From assembly GCF_003641145.1 (NCBI RefSeq), contig NZ_CP032744.1:1240001-1304000 (forward strand): a stretch of DNA of 64,000 nt, given 5' to 3'. This document shows, piece after piece, positions 52,061-61,522 of this stretch; the stretch's first letter is position 1, and each line of letters starts with the position of its first letter. The translations under genes were made by a program, and so were the position numbers. The DNA comes from Lactiplantibacillus paraplantarum (GTDB lineage: Bacteria; Bacillota; Bacilli; Lactobacillales; Lactobacillaceae). Under the pieces are notes generated by a model. The model did no database searches, was not told the origin of the DNA, and was given only the letters and a program-made list of their open reading frames with translations.

Positions 52061-55000
52061 GTGAAAAAATCCCGTTTCTTTAAAAATGTCGAAAAGTTCA
52101 ACGGTACGTTCACTCAGCTGGAAGAAAATAGCCGGCGATGGGAACGCTTGTATCGTGAGCGCTGGTCCCATGACAAAGTTGTTCGTACGACACACGGGGT
52201 CAATTGTACGGGTTCGTGTAGCTGGAACGTGTACGTTAAGCAAGGCATTATCACTTGGGAACATCAAGCAACTGATTATCCAGAATGTGGCGCAAACATG
52301 CCGGGCTATGAGCCCCGGGGGTGCCCACGGGGGGCGAGCTTTTCGTGGTATGAATACAGCCCAGTGCGGATCAAATATCCATATATTCGCGGAAAACTCT
52401 GGCAACTGTGGACCGAGGCCAAGCAGACGCATGATAATCCGTTAGCAGCCTGGGCCAGCATTGTCGAGGACCCAGCTAAAACTAAAATTTATAAATCGGC
52501 GCGGGGGCATGGTGGCATGGTTCGGGTTCACCGACCAGAGGCACTTGAATTAATTTCGGCCATGTTACTCTATACGATCAAAACATATGGTCCAGACCGG
52601 CTGGCCGGCTTTACGCCGATTCCGGCTATGTCGATGATTAGTTATGCTTCGGGGGCCCGCTTTATGTCGCTACTCGGTGGTGAGATGTTGAGCTTCTACG
52701 ACTGGTATGCGGACTTGCCACCGGCTTCACCACAAGTTTGGGGTGAGCAGACTGATGTTCCTGAATCAGCGGACTGGTACAACAGTCAGTATATTATGAT
52801 GTGGGGCTCCAACGTGCCATTGACGCGGACACCGGATGCGCACTTTATGACTGAAGCGCGGTATCATGGCGCTAAGATTGTCGCGGTCAGTCCGGACTAC
52901 GCTGAAAATGTCAAGTTTGCGGATAACTGGTTAGCCCCACATCCGGGTTCAGATGCCGCCTTGGCACAAGGAATGACCCACGTTATTTTGCAAGAGTTTT
53001 ATCAGAATAAACAAACGCCTGAATTTTTGAACTATGCCAAACAATATACGGATTTACCATTCATGGTCATCTTAAAGCCGAGTGCGGCTAATTCAAATGA
53101 TTATACGTCCGGGCGTTTCATGCGGATCTCTGATTTACAAGGCACTGACACGGTCGCCAATGCCGAATGGAAACCGGTCGTCTATGATCGCAATCAAGCT
53201 AAGGTCGTGGTTCCCAATGGGACGATCGGTCAGCGTTGGGAAGCCGGTCAGCAGTGGAATTTGACACTCAAAGACGCTGATGGTCAGGCAATTGATCCGC
53301 AGTTGAATATTACGGCGGAACAACAAGTCACGATTGACTTTCCAACCTTCGACGCCGACGGAAACGGGGTTCTCAAACGACACGTGCCAGTGCAAACGGT
53401 TACTTTTGCGGATGGTAGTCAACGGTTGGTGACGACCGTTTACGAGCTGATGTTGGCCCAGTATGGGATTGATCAAGGCAACCATGATCAATTGGCTGCC
53501 AGTGGTTATGATGATGCTAATAGTCGTTATACACCAGCTTGGCAAGAGACGGTGACGGGTGTTAAAGCTAGTCTAGTCGTTCAAATTGCCCGTGAATTCG
53601 CCCAAAATGCGTTGGATACTGGTGGCAAGACAATGGTCATCATGGGTGCCGGTATCAATCACTGGTTCAATTCCGACATGACCTATCGTTCAATTATCAA
53701 TAACTTGATGTTATGTGGCTGTGAAGGGGTATCCGGTGGTGGCTGGGCCCACTATGTTGGTCAAGAAAAGTTGCGGCCACAAGAAGGCTGGGGCGCCATT
53801 GCATTTGCCAATGACTGGCAAGCTGGCGGTGCCCGCCAACAAAACGGGACCTCGTTTTTCTACTTCGCATCCGATCAGTGGAAATATGATGAATTGGATA
53901 ATGAAGCGCAGAAGTCACCCGTTAGTGCGTCCAAGCATGCTTATGAACACGCGGCTGATTATAACCAGTTGGCAATTCGACTGGGTTGGCTGCCGTCCTA
54001 TCCACAATTTGATCGCAGTTCGTTAGCCTTTGCTAAGGAATATCAATCGACAGATATCAATGAAATTTCACAGCACGTCGTCGATGAACTCAAGAGCGGT
54101 CAGTTACACTTTGCTGCTGAGAATCCAGACGCCAACCAGAATCAACCCAAGGGTCTCTTTATTTGGCGTTCGAACCTCTTCACATCGTCTGGTAAGGGTC
54201 AAGAATACTTTATGAAACATTTGCTGGGTGCTGAAAATGGCCTGTTAGCGAAGTCTAATAGCCGTTGTCAACCTGAAGAAATGGTTTGGAATGATGATAC
54301 GGTCACTGGTAAATTAGATTTGGTCATCGATATGGATTTCCGGATGGTGGCGACGCCGATGTATTCAGACGTGGTCTTACCAGCTGCAACGTGGTATGAA
54401 AAGGCTGACTTATCCTCAACTGATATGCATCCGTTTATCCACCCGTTCAACGCGGCAATTAATCCGATGTGGGAATCCAAGAGTGATTGGCAACAATTTA
54501 AGACCCTGGCGAAGACTTTCTCAACGATGGCTAAAAAGTATTATCCAGAACCGCAGTATGATTTAAAGACGCAACCACTCGGCCACGATTCAAAGGGCGA
54601 AATTAGCCAGCCACTGGGTGAAATTCGTGATTGGAAGAAGGGGGAAATCGACGCGATTCCTGGACAGACCATGCCCGCTTTGTCATTAATCAAACGGGAT
54701 TACACTCAGGTTTATGACAAGTACATTGCGTTAGGACCGAACGCGCGTGGTAAGGAAGGCGGCCTGGGCTTCAGTTATGATGTCACGACTGAATACGATG
54801 AGCTTAAGGATATTTTAGGGGTGTATGATCGCGGTGTGAATGCCGGTTGTCCAAAGTTAGATCAAGATAAACGCGTTGTCGATGCCATCTTGCACATCTC
54901 GAGCACGTCCAACGGGCACGTTGCCAAAAAGGCTTGGGCCAACGCGGAAACTGTCACTGGCCGGTCTTTGAGTGATATCAGTGCTGGTCGGACTGAAGAA

Positions 55001-55732
55001 CAAATGTCCTTCAAGAGTATTACGGTTCAACCGGCGGAGGCGATTCCAACGCCCATCTTCACCTCGGCAAAGCATGATGGTGATCGTTACTCACCATTTA
55101 CCGTCAATATTGAACGGCTAGTGCCATTTCGGACTTTGACTGGCCGGCAACAGTTCTACCTGGATCATGAAATCTTCCAGGAATACGGGGAAAGTTTGGC
55201 TAATTATAAGCCAACACTGCCACCACAAGTTATGGCACCTGGTGATACGGAAATCGCACCGGCCGATAATGAACTGACATTGCGGTATATGACGCCACAT
55301 GGTAAATGGAATATCCACACGATGTATTATGATAATCTTGAAATGTTGACGTTATTCCGGGGCGGGCCGAATGTTTGGCTCAGTCCAGTGGACGCTGATA
55401 AAGCCGGCATCAAAGATAACGATTGGTTGGAAATCTACAATCGTAACGGGGTCGTGACTGCCCGGGCGGTCGTTTCCCACCGGATGCCAGCGGGGGCCAT
55501 GTACATGTATCATGCGCAAGACATGGAAATCCAAGAACCGTTGTCAACGATTACGGGTAATCGGGGTGGCTCGCATAATGCGCCAACCCAAATTCATGTG
55601 AAACCAACCCAAATGGTCGGTGGTTATGGTCAGTTGAGTTATGGTTTCAATTATTATGGCCCAATCGGTAATCAACGGGACCTGTACGTGAACGTACGGA
55701 AGTTAAAGAAGGTGAACTGGAATGAAGATTAA
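52061..55732 (+). CDS. narG: Respiratory nitrate reductase alpha subunit NarG
   Basis: 1223 residues from the GTG at 52061 (AAAGGAGG upstream). The FS0 cluster ligands are H45, C49 and C53 in HGVNCTGSCSW and C88 in EPRGCPRGASFSWYEYSP. The histidine ligand is typical of NarG. The Mo-coordinating region reads SFYDWYADLPPASPQVWGEQ. Size and motifs are full length. It reduces nitrate to nitrite at the Mo-bisMGD centre on the cytoplasmic side. It overlaps narH by 11 bases. Confidence 0.97.
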   Translation: MKKSRFFKNVEKFNGTFTQLEENSRRWERLYRERWSHDKVVRTTHGVNCTGSCSWNVYVKQGIITWEHQATDYPECGANMPGYEPRGCPRGASFSWYEYSPVRIKYPYIRGKLWQLWTEAKQTHDNPLAAWASIVEDPAKTKIYKSARGHGGMVRVHRPEALELISAMLLYTIKTYGPDRLAGFTPIPAMSMISYASGARFMSLLGGEMLSFYDWYADLPPASPQVWGEQTDVPESADWYNSQYIMMWGSNVPLTRTPDAHFMTEARYHGAKIVAVSPDYAENVKFADNWLAPHPGSDAALAQGMTHVILQEFYQNKQTPEFLNYAKQYTDLPFMVILKPSAANSNDYTSGRFMRISDLQGTDTVANAEWKPVVYDRNQAKVVVPNGTIGQRWEAGQQWNLTLKDADGQAIDPQLNITAEQQVTIDFPTFDADGNGVLKRHVPVQTVTFADGSQRLVTTVYELMLAQYGIDQGNHDQLAASGYDDANSRYTPAWQETVTGVKASLVVQIAREFAQNALDTGGKTMVIMGAGINHWFNSDMTYRSIINNLMLCGCEGVSGGGWAHYVGQEKLRPQEGWGAIAFANDWQAGGARQQNGTSFFYFASDQWKYDELDNEAQKSPVSASKHAYEHAADYNQLAIRLGWLPSYPQFDRSSLAFAKEYQSTDINEISQHVVDELKSGQLHFAAENPDANQNQPKGLFIWRSNLFTSSGKGQEYFMKHLLGAENGLLAKSNSRCQPEEMVWNDDTVTGKLDLVIDMDFRMVATPMYSDVVLPAATWYEKADLSSTDMHPFIHPFNAAINPMWESKSDWQQFKTLAKTFSTMAKKYYPEPQYDLKTQPLGHDSKGEISQPLGEIRDWKKGEIDAIPGQTMPALSLIKRDYTQVYDKYIALGPNARGKEGGLGFSYDVTTEYDELKDILGVYDRGVNAGCPKLDQDKRVVDAILHISSTSNGHVAKKAWANAETVTGRSLSDISAGRTEEQMSFKSITVQPAEAIPTPIFTSAKHDGDRYSPFTVNIERLVPFRTLTGRQQFYLDHEIFQEYGESLANYKPTLPPQVMAPGDTEIAPADNELTLRYMTPHGKWNIHTMYYDNLEMLTLFRGGPNVWLSPVDADKAGIKDNDWLEIYNRNGVVTARAVVSHRMPAGAMYMYHAQDMEIQEPLSTITGNRGGSHNAPTQIHVKPTQMVGGYGQLSYGFNYYGPIGNQRDLYVNVRKLKKVNWNED

Positions 55733-57281
55733 AGCACAAATTGGGATGGTCTTAAACCTTGATAAGTGTATTGGTTGCCATACCTGTTCGGTCACTTGTA
55801 AAAATACTTGGACCAATCGTCCTGGGGCAGAATACATGTGGTTTAACAATGTCGAGACCAAACCCGGTGTCGGCTACCCGAAACGCTGGGAAGATGAAGA
55901 TCACTATAAAGGTGGTTGGGAGTTGAACAGTAAAGGTAAACTTCAACTCCGAGCAGGTAATAAGGTCAATAAGATCGCACTCGGAAAGATTTTTTATCAA
56001 CCTGATATGCCAGAATTGGACGACTATTATGAACCATGGACGTATGATTACCAAACCTTATTCGGACCTGAAAAGGCCCATCAACCAGTTGCACGCGCGA
56101 CGTCGCAGATTACTGGATTAAAGATGGATCTTAAGACGGGCCCCAACTGGGATGATGATTTAGCAGGATCACCTGAATATTTCAAAGCGGACCCGAACAT
56201 GGAAAAGATAGAGACCGATATCAAAGCGAACTTTGAACAGGCCTTCATGATGTACCTCCCACGTCTATGTGAACATTGCTTGAACGCACCATGCGTGGCG
56301 TCATGTCCTTCTGGGGCGATGTATAAGCGTGATGAAGACGGTATCGTCTTGGTTGATCAAGAACGGTGCCGCGGCTGGCGTTTTTGTATGACGGGTTGCC
56401 CTTATAAGAAGGTCTACTTCAACTGGAAGACCCATAAGGCTGAAAAATGCACGTTCTGTTATCCACGGATCGAAGAAGGTGAACCGACCGTCTGTGCCGA
56501 GACTTGTGTCGGTCGGATCCGGTATATCGGCGCCATGTTGTATGACGCTGATCGGGTCGAAGAAGCGGCCGAAACGCCTGAGGAAGACCAATTATACCAA
56601 GCACAGTTAGATTTGTTCTTGGACCCCAATGATCCAGACATCATTGAACAAGCGTTGGCGGATGGCATCTCTGAAGAAATGTTGGAAGCTGCTCAGAATT
56701 CGCCGATTTACCGGATGGCTGTCGAAGAAAAGATCGCTTTTCCACTTCATCCTGAATATCGGACGATGCCTATGGTTTGGTACATCCCACCATTGTCACC
56801 AGTCATGAATTATTTTGAGGGCCGCGATTCGATCAAAGATCCTGAGATGATTTTCCCAGGAATTGATGAGATGCGCATTCCAGTTGATTATTTGGCTAGT
56901 TTACTTACGGGTGGCAACGTCCCGGCAATCAAGGGTGCCCTCTACAAGTTAGCCATGATGCGGCTGTACATGCGGGCTAAGACCGGTGGCAAGGACTTCG
57001 ACGCGGCTAAATTACAACGCGTTGGCTTGACTGAGAACACGGCGACATCACTTTATCGCTTGCTGGCGATTGCCAAGTACGAAGACCGTTTTGTGATTCC
57101 GCAAAATCACAAGGAACAAGTGGAAGATGCTCAGAGTGAACAGGGTGGCTTAGGTTATGACGAATGTGCTGGCTGCGCGTTAGCACCACAGCATGGCAGT
57201 ATGTTCAAGAAGGCCGAAGCTGGTGAATCGACCAATCAAATTTACGCAGAAAGTTTCTACGGGGGGATTTGGCGTGATTAA
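55722..57281 (+). CDS. narH: Respiratory nitrate reductase beta subunit NarH
   Basis: 519 residues carrying four Fe-S clusters: CIGCHTCSVTC (C16, C19, C22, C26), CEHCLNAPCVASCP, CRGWRFCMTGCP (tryptophan replacing one cysteine, as for the 3Fe-4S cluster) and CTFCYPRIEEGEPTVCAETC. It passes electrons from NarI heme to NarG. narJ begins inside its last codons. Confidence 0.97.
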   Translation: MKIKAQIGMVLNLDKCIGCHTCSVTCKNTWTNRPGAEYMWFNNVETKPGVGYPKRWEDEDHYKGGWELNSKGKLQLRAGNKVNKIALGKIFYQPDMPELDDYYEPWTYDYQTLFGPEKAHQPVARATSQITGLKMDLKTGPNWDDDLAGSPEYFKADPNMEKIETDIKANFEQAFMMYLPRLCEHCLNAPCVASCPSGAMYKRDEDGIVLVDQERCRGWRFCMTGCPYKKVYFNWKTHKAEKCTFCYPRIEEGEPTVCAETCVGRIRYIGAMLYDADRVEEAAETPEEDQLYQAQLDLFLDPNDPDIIEQALADGISEEMLEAAQNSPIYRMAVEEKIAFPLHPEYRTMPMVWYIPPLSPVMNYFEGRDSIKDPEMIFPGIDEMRIPVDYLASLLTGGNVPAIKGALYKLAMMRLYMRAKTGGKDFDAAKLQRVGLTENTATSLYRLLAIAKYEDRFVIPQNHKEQVEDAQSEQGGLGYDECAGCALAPQHGSMFKKAEAGESTNQIYAESFYGGIWRD

Positions 57282-57846
57282 TTTTAAACAGTTAACAACG
57301 ATGCAACCCGCGCTAGTCACTTTGTCGCGGTTGATCGACTATCCTGATGAGACGACGTTCACTACGGCTACCCGTCAGAATATCGTCATGGGCTATCCGG
57401 CGACTGCTCAAAGAGCCAAATTGTTGGCGACATTCGATGAATTAGCCGCCCAACCGTTATTAGCGCAACAGGCCCACTATGCTGGCTTATTTGAGATGAA
57501 CAAGCGCTACACCCTCTATATGAGTTTTTACAAGATGACGGATTCCCGGGAACGGGGGACCATCTTGGCGAAGCTCAAGATGATGTATGAAATGTTTGGG
57601 CTGACGACGGTTAGTAGTGAGTTAGCGGACTTCCTGCCGCTGCTGCTGGAATTTCTAGCGTACGGTCACTTTGCAGACGATCCGCGACAACAGGATATCA
57701 AGCTGGCTTTTCAAGTCATTGAAGATGGCACCTATACGATGTTACAAAATGCAGCGGCCGAATTGGATGATCCATACTTTCGGTTGTTACAAGTCGTACG
57801 GGCGGAATTACGGACGTGTGTGGAAACGGGGGTCGCGGCATCATGA
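57274..57846 (+). CDS. narJ: Nitrate reductase molybdenum cofactor assembly chaperone NarJ
   Basis: 190 residues from the GTG at 57274 with GGGGGGA upstream, overlapping narH by 8 bases. LSRLIDYPDE, FEMNKRYTLYMSFYKMTDSR, ERGTILAKLKMMYE and FLPLLLEFLAYG match NarJ. It keeps NarG ready for cofactor insertion and is not part of the final enzyme. Confidence 0.93.
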   Translation: MINFKQLTTMQPALVTLSRLIDYPDETTFTTATRQNIVMGYPATAQRAKLLATFDELAAQPLLAQQAHYAGLFEMNKRYTLYMSFYKMTDSRERGTILAKLKMMYEMFGLTTVSSELADFLPLLLEFLAYGHFADDPRQQDIKLAFQVIEDGTYTMLQNAAAELDDPYFRLLQVVRAELRTCVETGVAAS

Positions 57847-58532
57847 AAGATTTCTTTTCCGTAGTACTGTGGGTGATCTACCCGTATGCCATGTTATTAT
57901 CGTTCTTCGTGGGGACGTTTGTGCGGCTGAAATTTTATCCGGCTAGCGTCACGGCAGTTTCCAGTGAAATGCTGGAGAAGAAAAAACTGATGATTGGGGC
58001 CATCACTTTCCACGTGGGGATCATCTTAGCCTTTTTTGGGCACATCTTAGGGATTCTGATTCCGAAAGCCTTTACGGACTTTTTGGGAGTTTCAGATGAG
58101 ATGTATCATATGTTCGGTTCTTTAATGATGGGGACTGGGGCCGGGGTTTTAGCCCTTGCCGGGATGATTATTCTGACGTACCGGCGATTTACCAATGTCC
58201 GGGTGTTTGTCACCAGTTCTTGGAGCGATTTAATGGTCAACGTGGCGTTGTTGATTACGATCATCTTAGGATTGGCTTCAACGCTATCCGGTCCTTTACA
58301 TCCGGCGTTTGATTACCGGACAACGCTCTCAGTGTGGGCGCGCTCATTGTTCTATCTTCAACCGAAATGGTGGTTGATGGCAACGGTGCCGTGGATTTAC
58401 AAGACGCACGTTATTTGCGGCTTAGCAATTTTCGGCTTCTTCCCATACACGCGGTTGATTCACGCGATTGCAATTCCTTACCAGTACTTCTATCGGCGTT
58501 ACATCGTTTATCGGCGGCGGCCACGAGTTTAG
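57843..58532 (+). CDS. narI: Respiratory nitrate reductase gamma subunit NarI (cytochrome b)
   Basis: 229 residues with five membrane segments. Heme-ligand histidines are expected in GAITFHVGIILAFFGHILG and in YKTHVICGLAIFGFFPYTRL/IHAIAIP. It takes electrons from menaquinol. This organism group does not make heme or menaquinone by itself, so function would depend on outside supply (knowledge of the group, not visible here). ATGA overlap with narJ. Confidence 0.95.
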   Translation: MKDFFSVVLWVIYPYAMLLSFFVGTFVRLKFYPASVTAVSSEMLEKKKLMIGAITFHVGIILAFFGHILGILIPKAFTDFLGVSDEMYHMFGSLMMGTGAGVLALAGMIILTYRRFTNVRVFVTSSWSDLMVNVALLITIILGLASTLSGPLHPAFDYRTTLSVWARSLFYLQPKWWLMATVPWIYKTHVICGLAIFGFFPYTRLIHAIAIPYQYFYRRYIVYRRRPRV

Positions 58533-58555
58533 TGCGCCATTGCGAACTTTAAGCA

Positions 58556-58600
58556 AAAATGGTTTTTACGGCACGGATGGTGTGGTGAAAACCATTTTTT
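58556..58600 (+). terminator. Terminator of narGHJI
   Basis: AAAATGGTTTT (58556-58566) pairs with AAAACCATTTT (58588-58598), followed by more T residues. Confidence 0.8.
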
Positions 58601-58723
58601 AGTTACAGCGATTTGCCCTGGTGGTTCAAGTTGTGGGCTGACTGCCGAAATCGCGGGCATAATCAGTGGTAATTTGGAACGCACAGATACAACTCCAAGG
58701 GGATATGTGCCAATTCGTTTTGG

Positions 58724-58765
58724 GGTGTTTCCCTAATAGGATTTGCAGTGGTGGGGTGCTATGCT
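58724..58765 (+). promoter_or_regulatory. NreC-type box and promoter of the gene pair after narI
   Basis: GGTGTTTCCCTAATA (58724-58738) shares its first 12 bases exactly with the left box upstream of narG. Read on the other strand it contains TATTAGGGAAA, identical to the right narG box. TATGCT (58760-58765) follows after 21 bases as a -10 candidate, putting the box near -39. Confidence 0.5.
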
Positions 58766-58801
58766 GAATTTAATGAAGTGAATGGTGAAAGGAGTTTCGT
58801 C

Positions 58802-59767
58802 ATGGCTAAGTTTAACTTTACGCTGAACGCTGCGCGGATGGACGCGAGTGGGCACTATGATTTTCAAAATGTGTTTGAATTTCCAGATTTTATTGAAATG
58901 CGGCCAACTTTGCGAGCAGCGGTACGGACGGTGGCTCGGGAGGCTTTTGAGCAGCCCGTATTGCCGGTGAAGGTGGAACGGATGACGACATCGCTGGAAG
59001 AACAATTAGAGCGTGAGACGCGCAAGTATGAGCGGCAAATCGGTGTTTATGATAATCAAAAGAATGAACGCAATCAGCTTGTACGGTTATTCACGCAGAT
59101 TTTACAGGCCATCAGCCGAAGTGACGAAATTACTGAGGAACTGGAAGACATTATTTATGCCGTCAATCAAACTCGTCTGAGTCTGATTGGGCTGCCAGCA
59201 CTTGAAGGTACTGGCGAGCTATACGATGCCGACCGCGATCGTGAACTGATTGCGGGGACGTACTATCATTTTGTGACCCGTCTGTTAGTACGGCCGTATT
59301 TACGCGATATACAGGGTGACTTGGTTCCAGAGAACGTCACGGCGGCTGGCCGCCACTTAGTTGTCCGGATGACCACGTATGCTTACCGCGATTGGGACGC
59401 GTACCTGGTCCATGAATACGATGAACAACATCTGATCAAAAATGAGAAGGGGCTGACGAATGCAGCGTATTATGACAAGCTGGAAGCGGTCGAATTAAAG
59501 TATGCTGATCATATTTATGCCGAGGTGTTGGCCGATACTTATCAGGAGTTTGTGAAGGTGTTAGTCCCTGATCAGCTGGAACGTTTTGAAATCATGTCGA
59601 GTGACTTATGGCCGTTATTGGCTAAGAATCCGGGGATACGCATTCGATTGGCCGCCATTGTCAATCGTCATTTTAAGTTGGACCAGGATGGCTATGAGCA
59701 CGTGATGGACGCGCCCCTGCAAGAAATCAAACAAAAATACCAATTTTATCGTGAAAACTTTAGTTGA
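58802..59767 (+). CDS. Unknown protein encoded after narI (first of a pair)
   Basis: 321 residues from the ATG at 58802 (GAAAGGAG upstream). Soluble and highly charged; a helical central region (SLEEQLERETRKYERQIGVY, LFTQILQAISRSDEITEELE) is followed by a mixed C-terminal part. No cysteine at all, no membrane segment and no enzyme motif I know. It has its own NreC-type box and promoter after the nar terminator, suggesting a role tied to nitrate or anaerobic growth. Function unknown. Confidence 0.6.
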   Translation: MAKFNFTLNAARMDASGHYDFQNVFEFPDFIEMRPTLRAAVRTVAREAFEQPVLPVKVERMTTSLEEQLERETRKYERQIGVYDNQKNERNQLVRLFTQILQAISRSDEITEELEDIIYAVNQTRLSLIGLPALEGTGELYDADRDRELIAGTYYHFVTRLLVRPYLRDIQGDLVPENVTAAGRHLVVRMTTYAYRDWDAYLVHEYDEQHLIKNEKGLTNAAYYDKLEAVELKYADHIYAEVLADTYQEFVKVLVPDQLERFEIMSSDLWPLLAKNPGIRIRLAAIVNRHFKLDQDGYEHVMDAPLQEIKQKYQFYRENFS

Positions 59768-59781
59768 GGAGGCAGTTGCTG

Positions 59782-60192
59782 ATGACTGTAGATGCACAGT
59801 TAGGTACCGAGGCGTTTGAAAAAGTGATCTTTATGCTCGACGTCGTCCCGACCAAGGACAATATCCAGGAATTTGCCATGCAAGGTAACTTGTACCCGGA
59901 ACCAATCGATGAGACCGCGTGGGCGTTGCCGGGCTACCTGTCAGATGACTACAATATCTTCTTAGTCTTCGCCCCGAACGTCTTAAATCATTGGACCGTG
60001 ACGTGCGCGCAAGTGACTATTGAAAACGGGCACGACATCACTGAAATGAGCAACGTTGTCCCGACCGGCACTGGTATGAATGCGGTGGCCCATGCCAGTA
60101 AGGCGGGGGCCATCGAACTATTGGCCTATTTTAAGACCTTGGAAGCCAATGGACTAGGACACTTTGATGATGAAGTCTGGCAGTATGTGTAG
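59782..60192 (+). CDS. Unknown small protein encoded after narI (second of a pair)
   Basis: 136 residues from the ATG at 59782 (GAGGAGG upstream), 14 bases after its partner. Mixed alpha/beta character with VIFMLDVVPTKDNIQEFAMQ, YNIFLVFAPNVLNHWTVTCA and AHASKAGAIELLAYFKTLE. One cysteine; no signal or membrane segment. I do not recognise a family. It is certainly co-transcribed with the 58802 gene. Confidence 0.6.
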   Translation: MTVDAQLGTEAFEKVIFMLDVVPTKDNIQEFAMQGNLYPEPIDETAWALPGYLSDDYNIFLVFAPNVLNHWTVTCAQVTIENGHDITEMSNVVPTGTGMNAVAHASKAGAIELLAYFKTLEANGLGHFDDEVWQYV

Positions 60193-60264
60193 CGCGAAGG
60201 TTGGCAAAAATCTGTAAATTGTGATAACAAATATCGTAGTTGTTCGGTAGTCGTAATGGGCTGA

Positions 60265-60590
60265 TTATTGAACAACTATTTTTATGTAATAAATGAAAAT
60301 GTGGTTCGCATCAATATTAATTCTAGCTTGTATTTTTGTTTCAATTAAATACTTAATTAATTGCTTTTCAGTTGCGGCGGTCACCGTAATATCAAGATTA
60401 CCTTGAACGTCGTCATGGCATAACATAATATCAAAGCTGCCAAGGCTAAGGCGATTCGATTCAGTACATTTAGAAAAGATTTGTGCGGTCCTGGATTGTC
60501 AGCCAGGTGACATAGTTACGTTGCTGATAAGTAGTGGTTGTCAAACATAAGAAATTCTTATTAAATTCACAGGCACAAACTATTTTACCT
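60265..60590 (-). pseudogene. Possible frameshifted coding relic in the 60.2-60.8 kb spacer
   Basis: On the minus strand, two partly overlapping frames look coding. One reads KEGKIVCACEFNKNFLCL... and stops at TAA. The other continues SKCTESNRLSLGSFDIMLCH... and ends FIYYIKIVVQ at 60265. Joining them needs one frameshift. The second frame alone could start at ATG 60426 (53 residues) but has no ribosome binding site. No family recognised; may be chance. Confidence 0.25.
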
Positions 60591-60686
60591 TCTTTGACTA
60601 ATTTGATAGACTTAGGTTAAGAAAGTTGAGGTGACTGATTGAGATGGCTAGTCATAGGCAAATGATTGACAAACTAGTGTGGCGTT

Positions 60687-60713
60687 GTTACTAGCGCAGT
60701 CTGCGTTAGTAAC
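60687..60713. repeat. 27-base near-perfect palindrome upstream of the BI-1 gene
   Basis: GTTACTAGCGCAG (60687-60699) and CTGCGTTAGTAAC (60701-60713) surround a single T, with one mismatched pair. It begins 14 bases after TTGACA (60667-60672), where a -10 element would be, so a repressor bound there would block that promoter. No T-run follows. Confidence 0.55.
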
Positions 60714-60788
60714 GATTCACTAACTCAATTTTAATCTTAGCTCGGAAAAAGTAACGAGTAGTCAATTTTTAGGTGAAAGAGGGATTTT

Positions 60789-61505
60789 ATGAACAATTTT
60801 CAAAATGACCCACAACCACGGACCATTAATACCCAAGTTGGCCTCCGTAGTTTCTTAACTAAAATGTATGGGTTTATGACAATCGCCGTGTTAGTTTCGG
60901 CCTTTACCGTTTACTTAGCGATGACCACGTTCCAAGCACAAATTAATGCCGCCTTTTCACAACACCCATTCATTTTCTTGATGATCTTCATTGTTAGCAT
61001 GTTTGCGATGATTGGGGGCATTCAAGTCAATGCGACGCGCAACCCCGCGATGAGCTTCACCTTACTGATGCTCTTTGCCATCATCTTTGGGGTTGAAATG
61101 TCAGTGACCTTGTCCTTATACACGGGTGCCGTTATCACCGGTGCGTTCGTTGCGGCTGGGGCCGTATTTGCGACCATGGCGGTGATTGGGACGACGACTA
61201 AGCGTGATATTTCACGTATTGGGACGCATTTGATTGCAGCCTTAATCGGGTTGTTCGTCGCTTCACTGGTCAACATGTTCTTACAAAGTGCCATGATTAG
61301 CTACATCTTTTCATACATTGGTGTACTGATCTTCGCCGGTTTATCCATGTGGGACGCTAACCGGATGCGCGATATGTATTTACAATACGGTGACCGAGTC
61401 TCATCGACTGGGTTAGCTGTTACCGGGGCCTTACAATTATACTTGGACTTCGTTAACTTGTTCCTCTACTTTGTCCAAATCTTCGGTGGCTCAAGCCGTG
61501 ACTAA
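60789..61505 (+). CDS. Bax inhibitor-1 family membrane protein
   Basis: 238 residues with seven hydrophobic segments. The N-terminus has LRSFLTKMYGFMTIAVLVSA. The C-terminus has SMWDANRMRDMYLQYGD and TGALQLYLDFVNLFLYFVQIFG, the BI-1/YccA/YetJ signature. Bacterial members such as YetJ are proton-sensitive calcium leak channels; the role here is likely calcium or envelope homeostasis. GAGGG lies before the ATG. Single gene with its own terminator. Confidence 0.9.
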   Translation: MNNFQNDPQPRTINTQVGLRSFLTKMYGFMTIAVLVSAFTVYLAMTTFQAQINAAFSQHPFIFLMIFIVSMFAMIGGIQVNATRNPAMSFTLLMLFAIIFGVEMSVTLSLYTGAVITGAFVAAGAVFATMAVIGTTTKRDISRIGTHLIAALIGLFVASLVNMFLQSAMISYIFSYIGVLIFAGLSMWDANRMRDMYLQYGDRVSSTGLAVTGALQLYLDFVNLFLYFVQIFGGSSRD

Positions 61506-61522
61506 TCATTAAGATAATTATT

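Noticed and set aside
52055..52445. Overlapping frames on both strands at the start of narG
   Set aside because: The narG frame has a perfect ribosome binding site, conserved cluster ligands and full length; the others are shadows.
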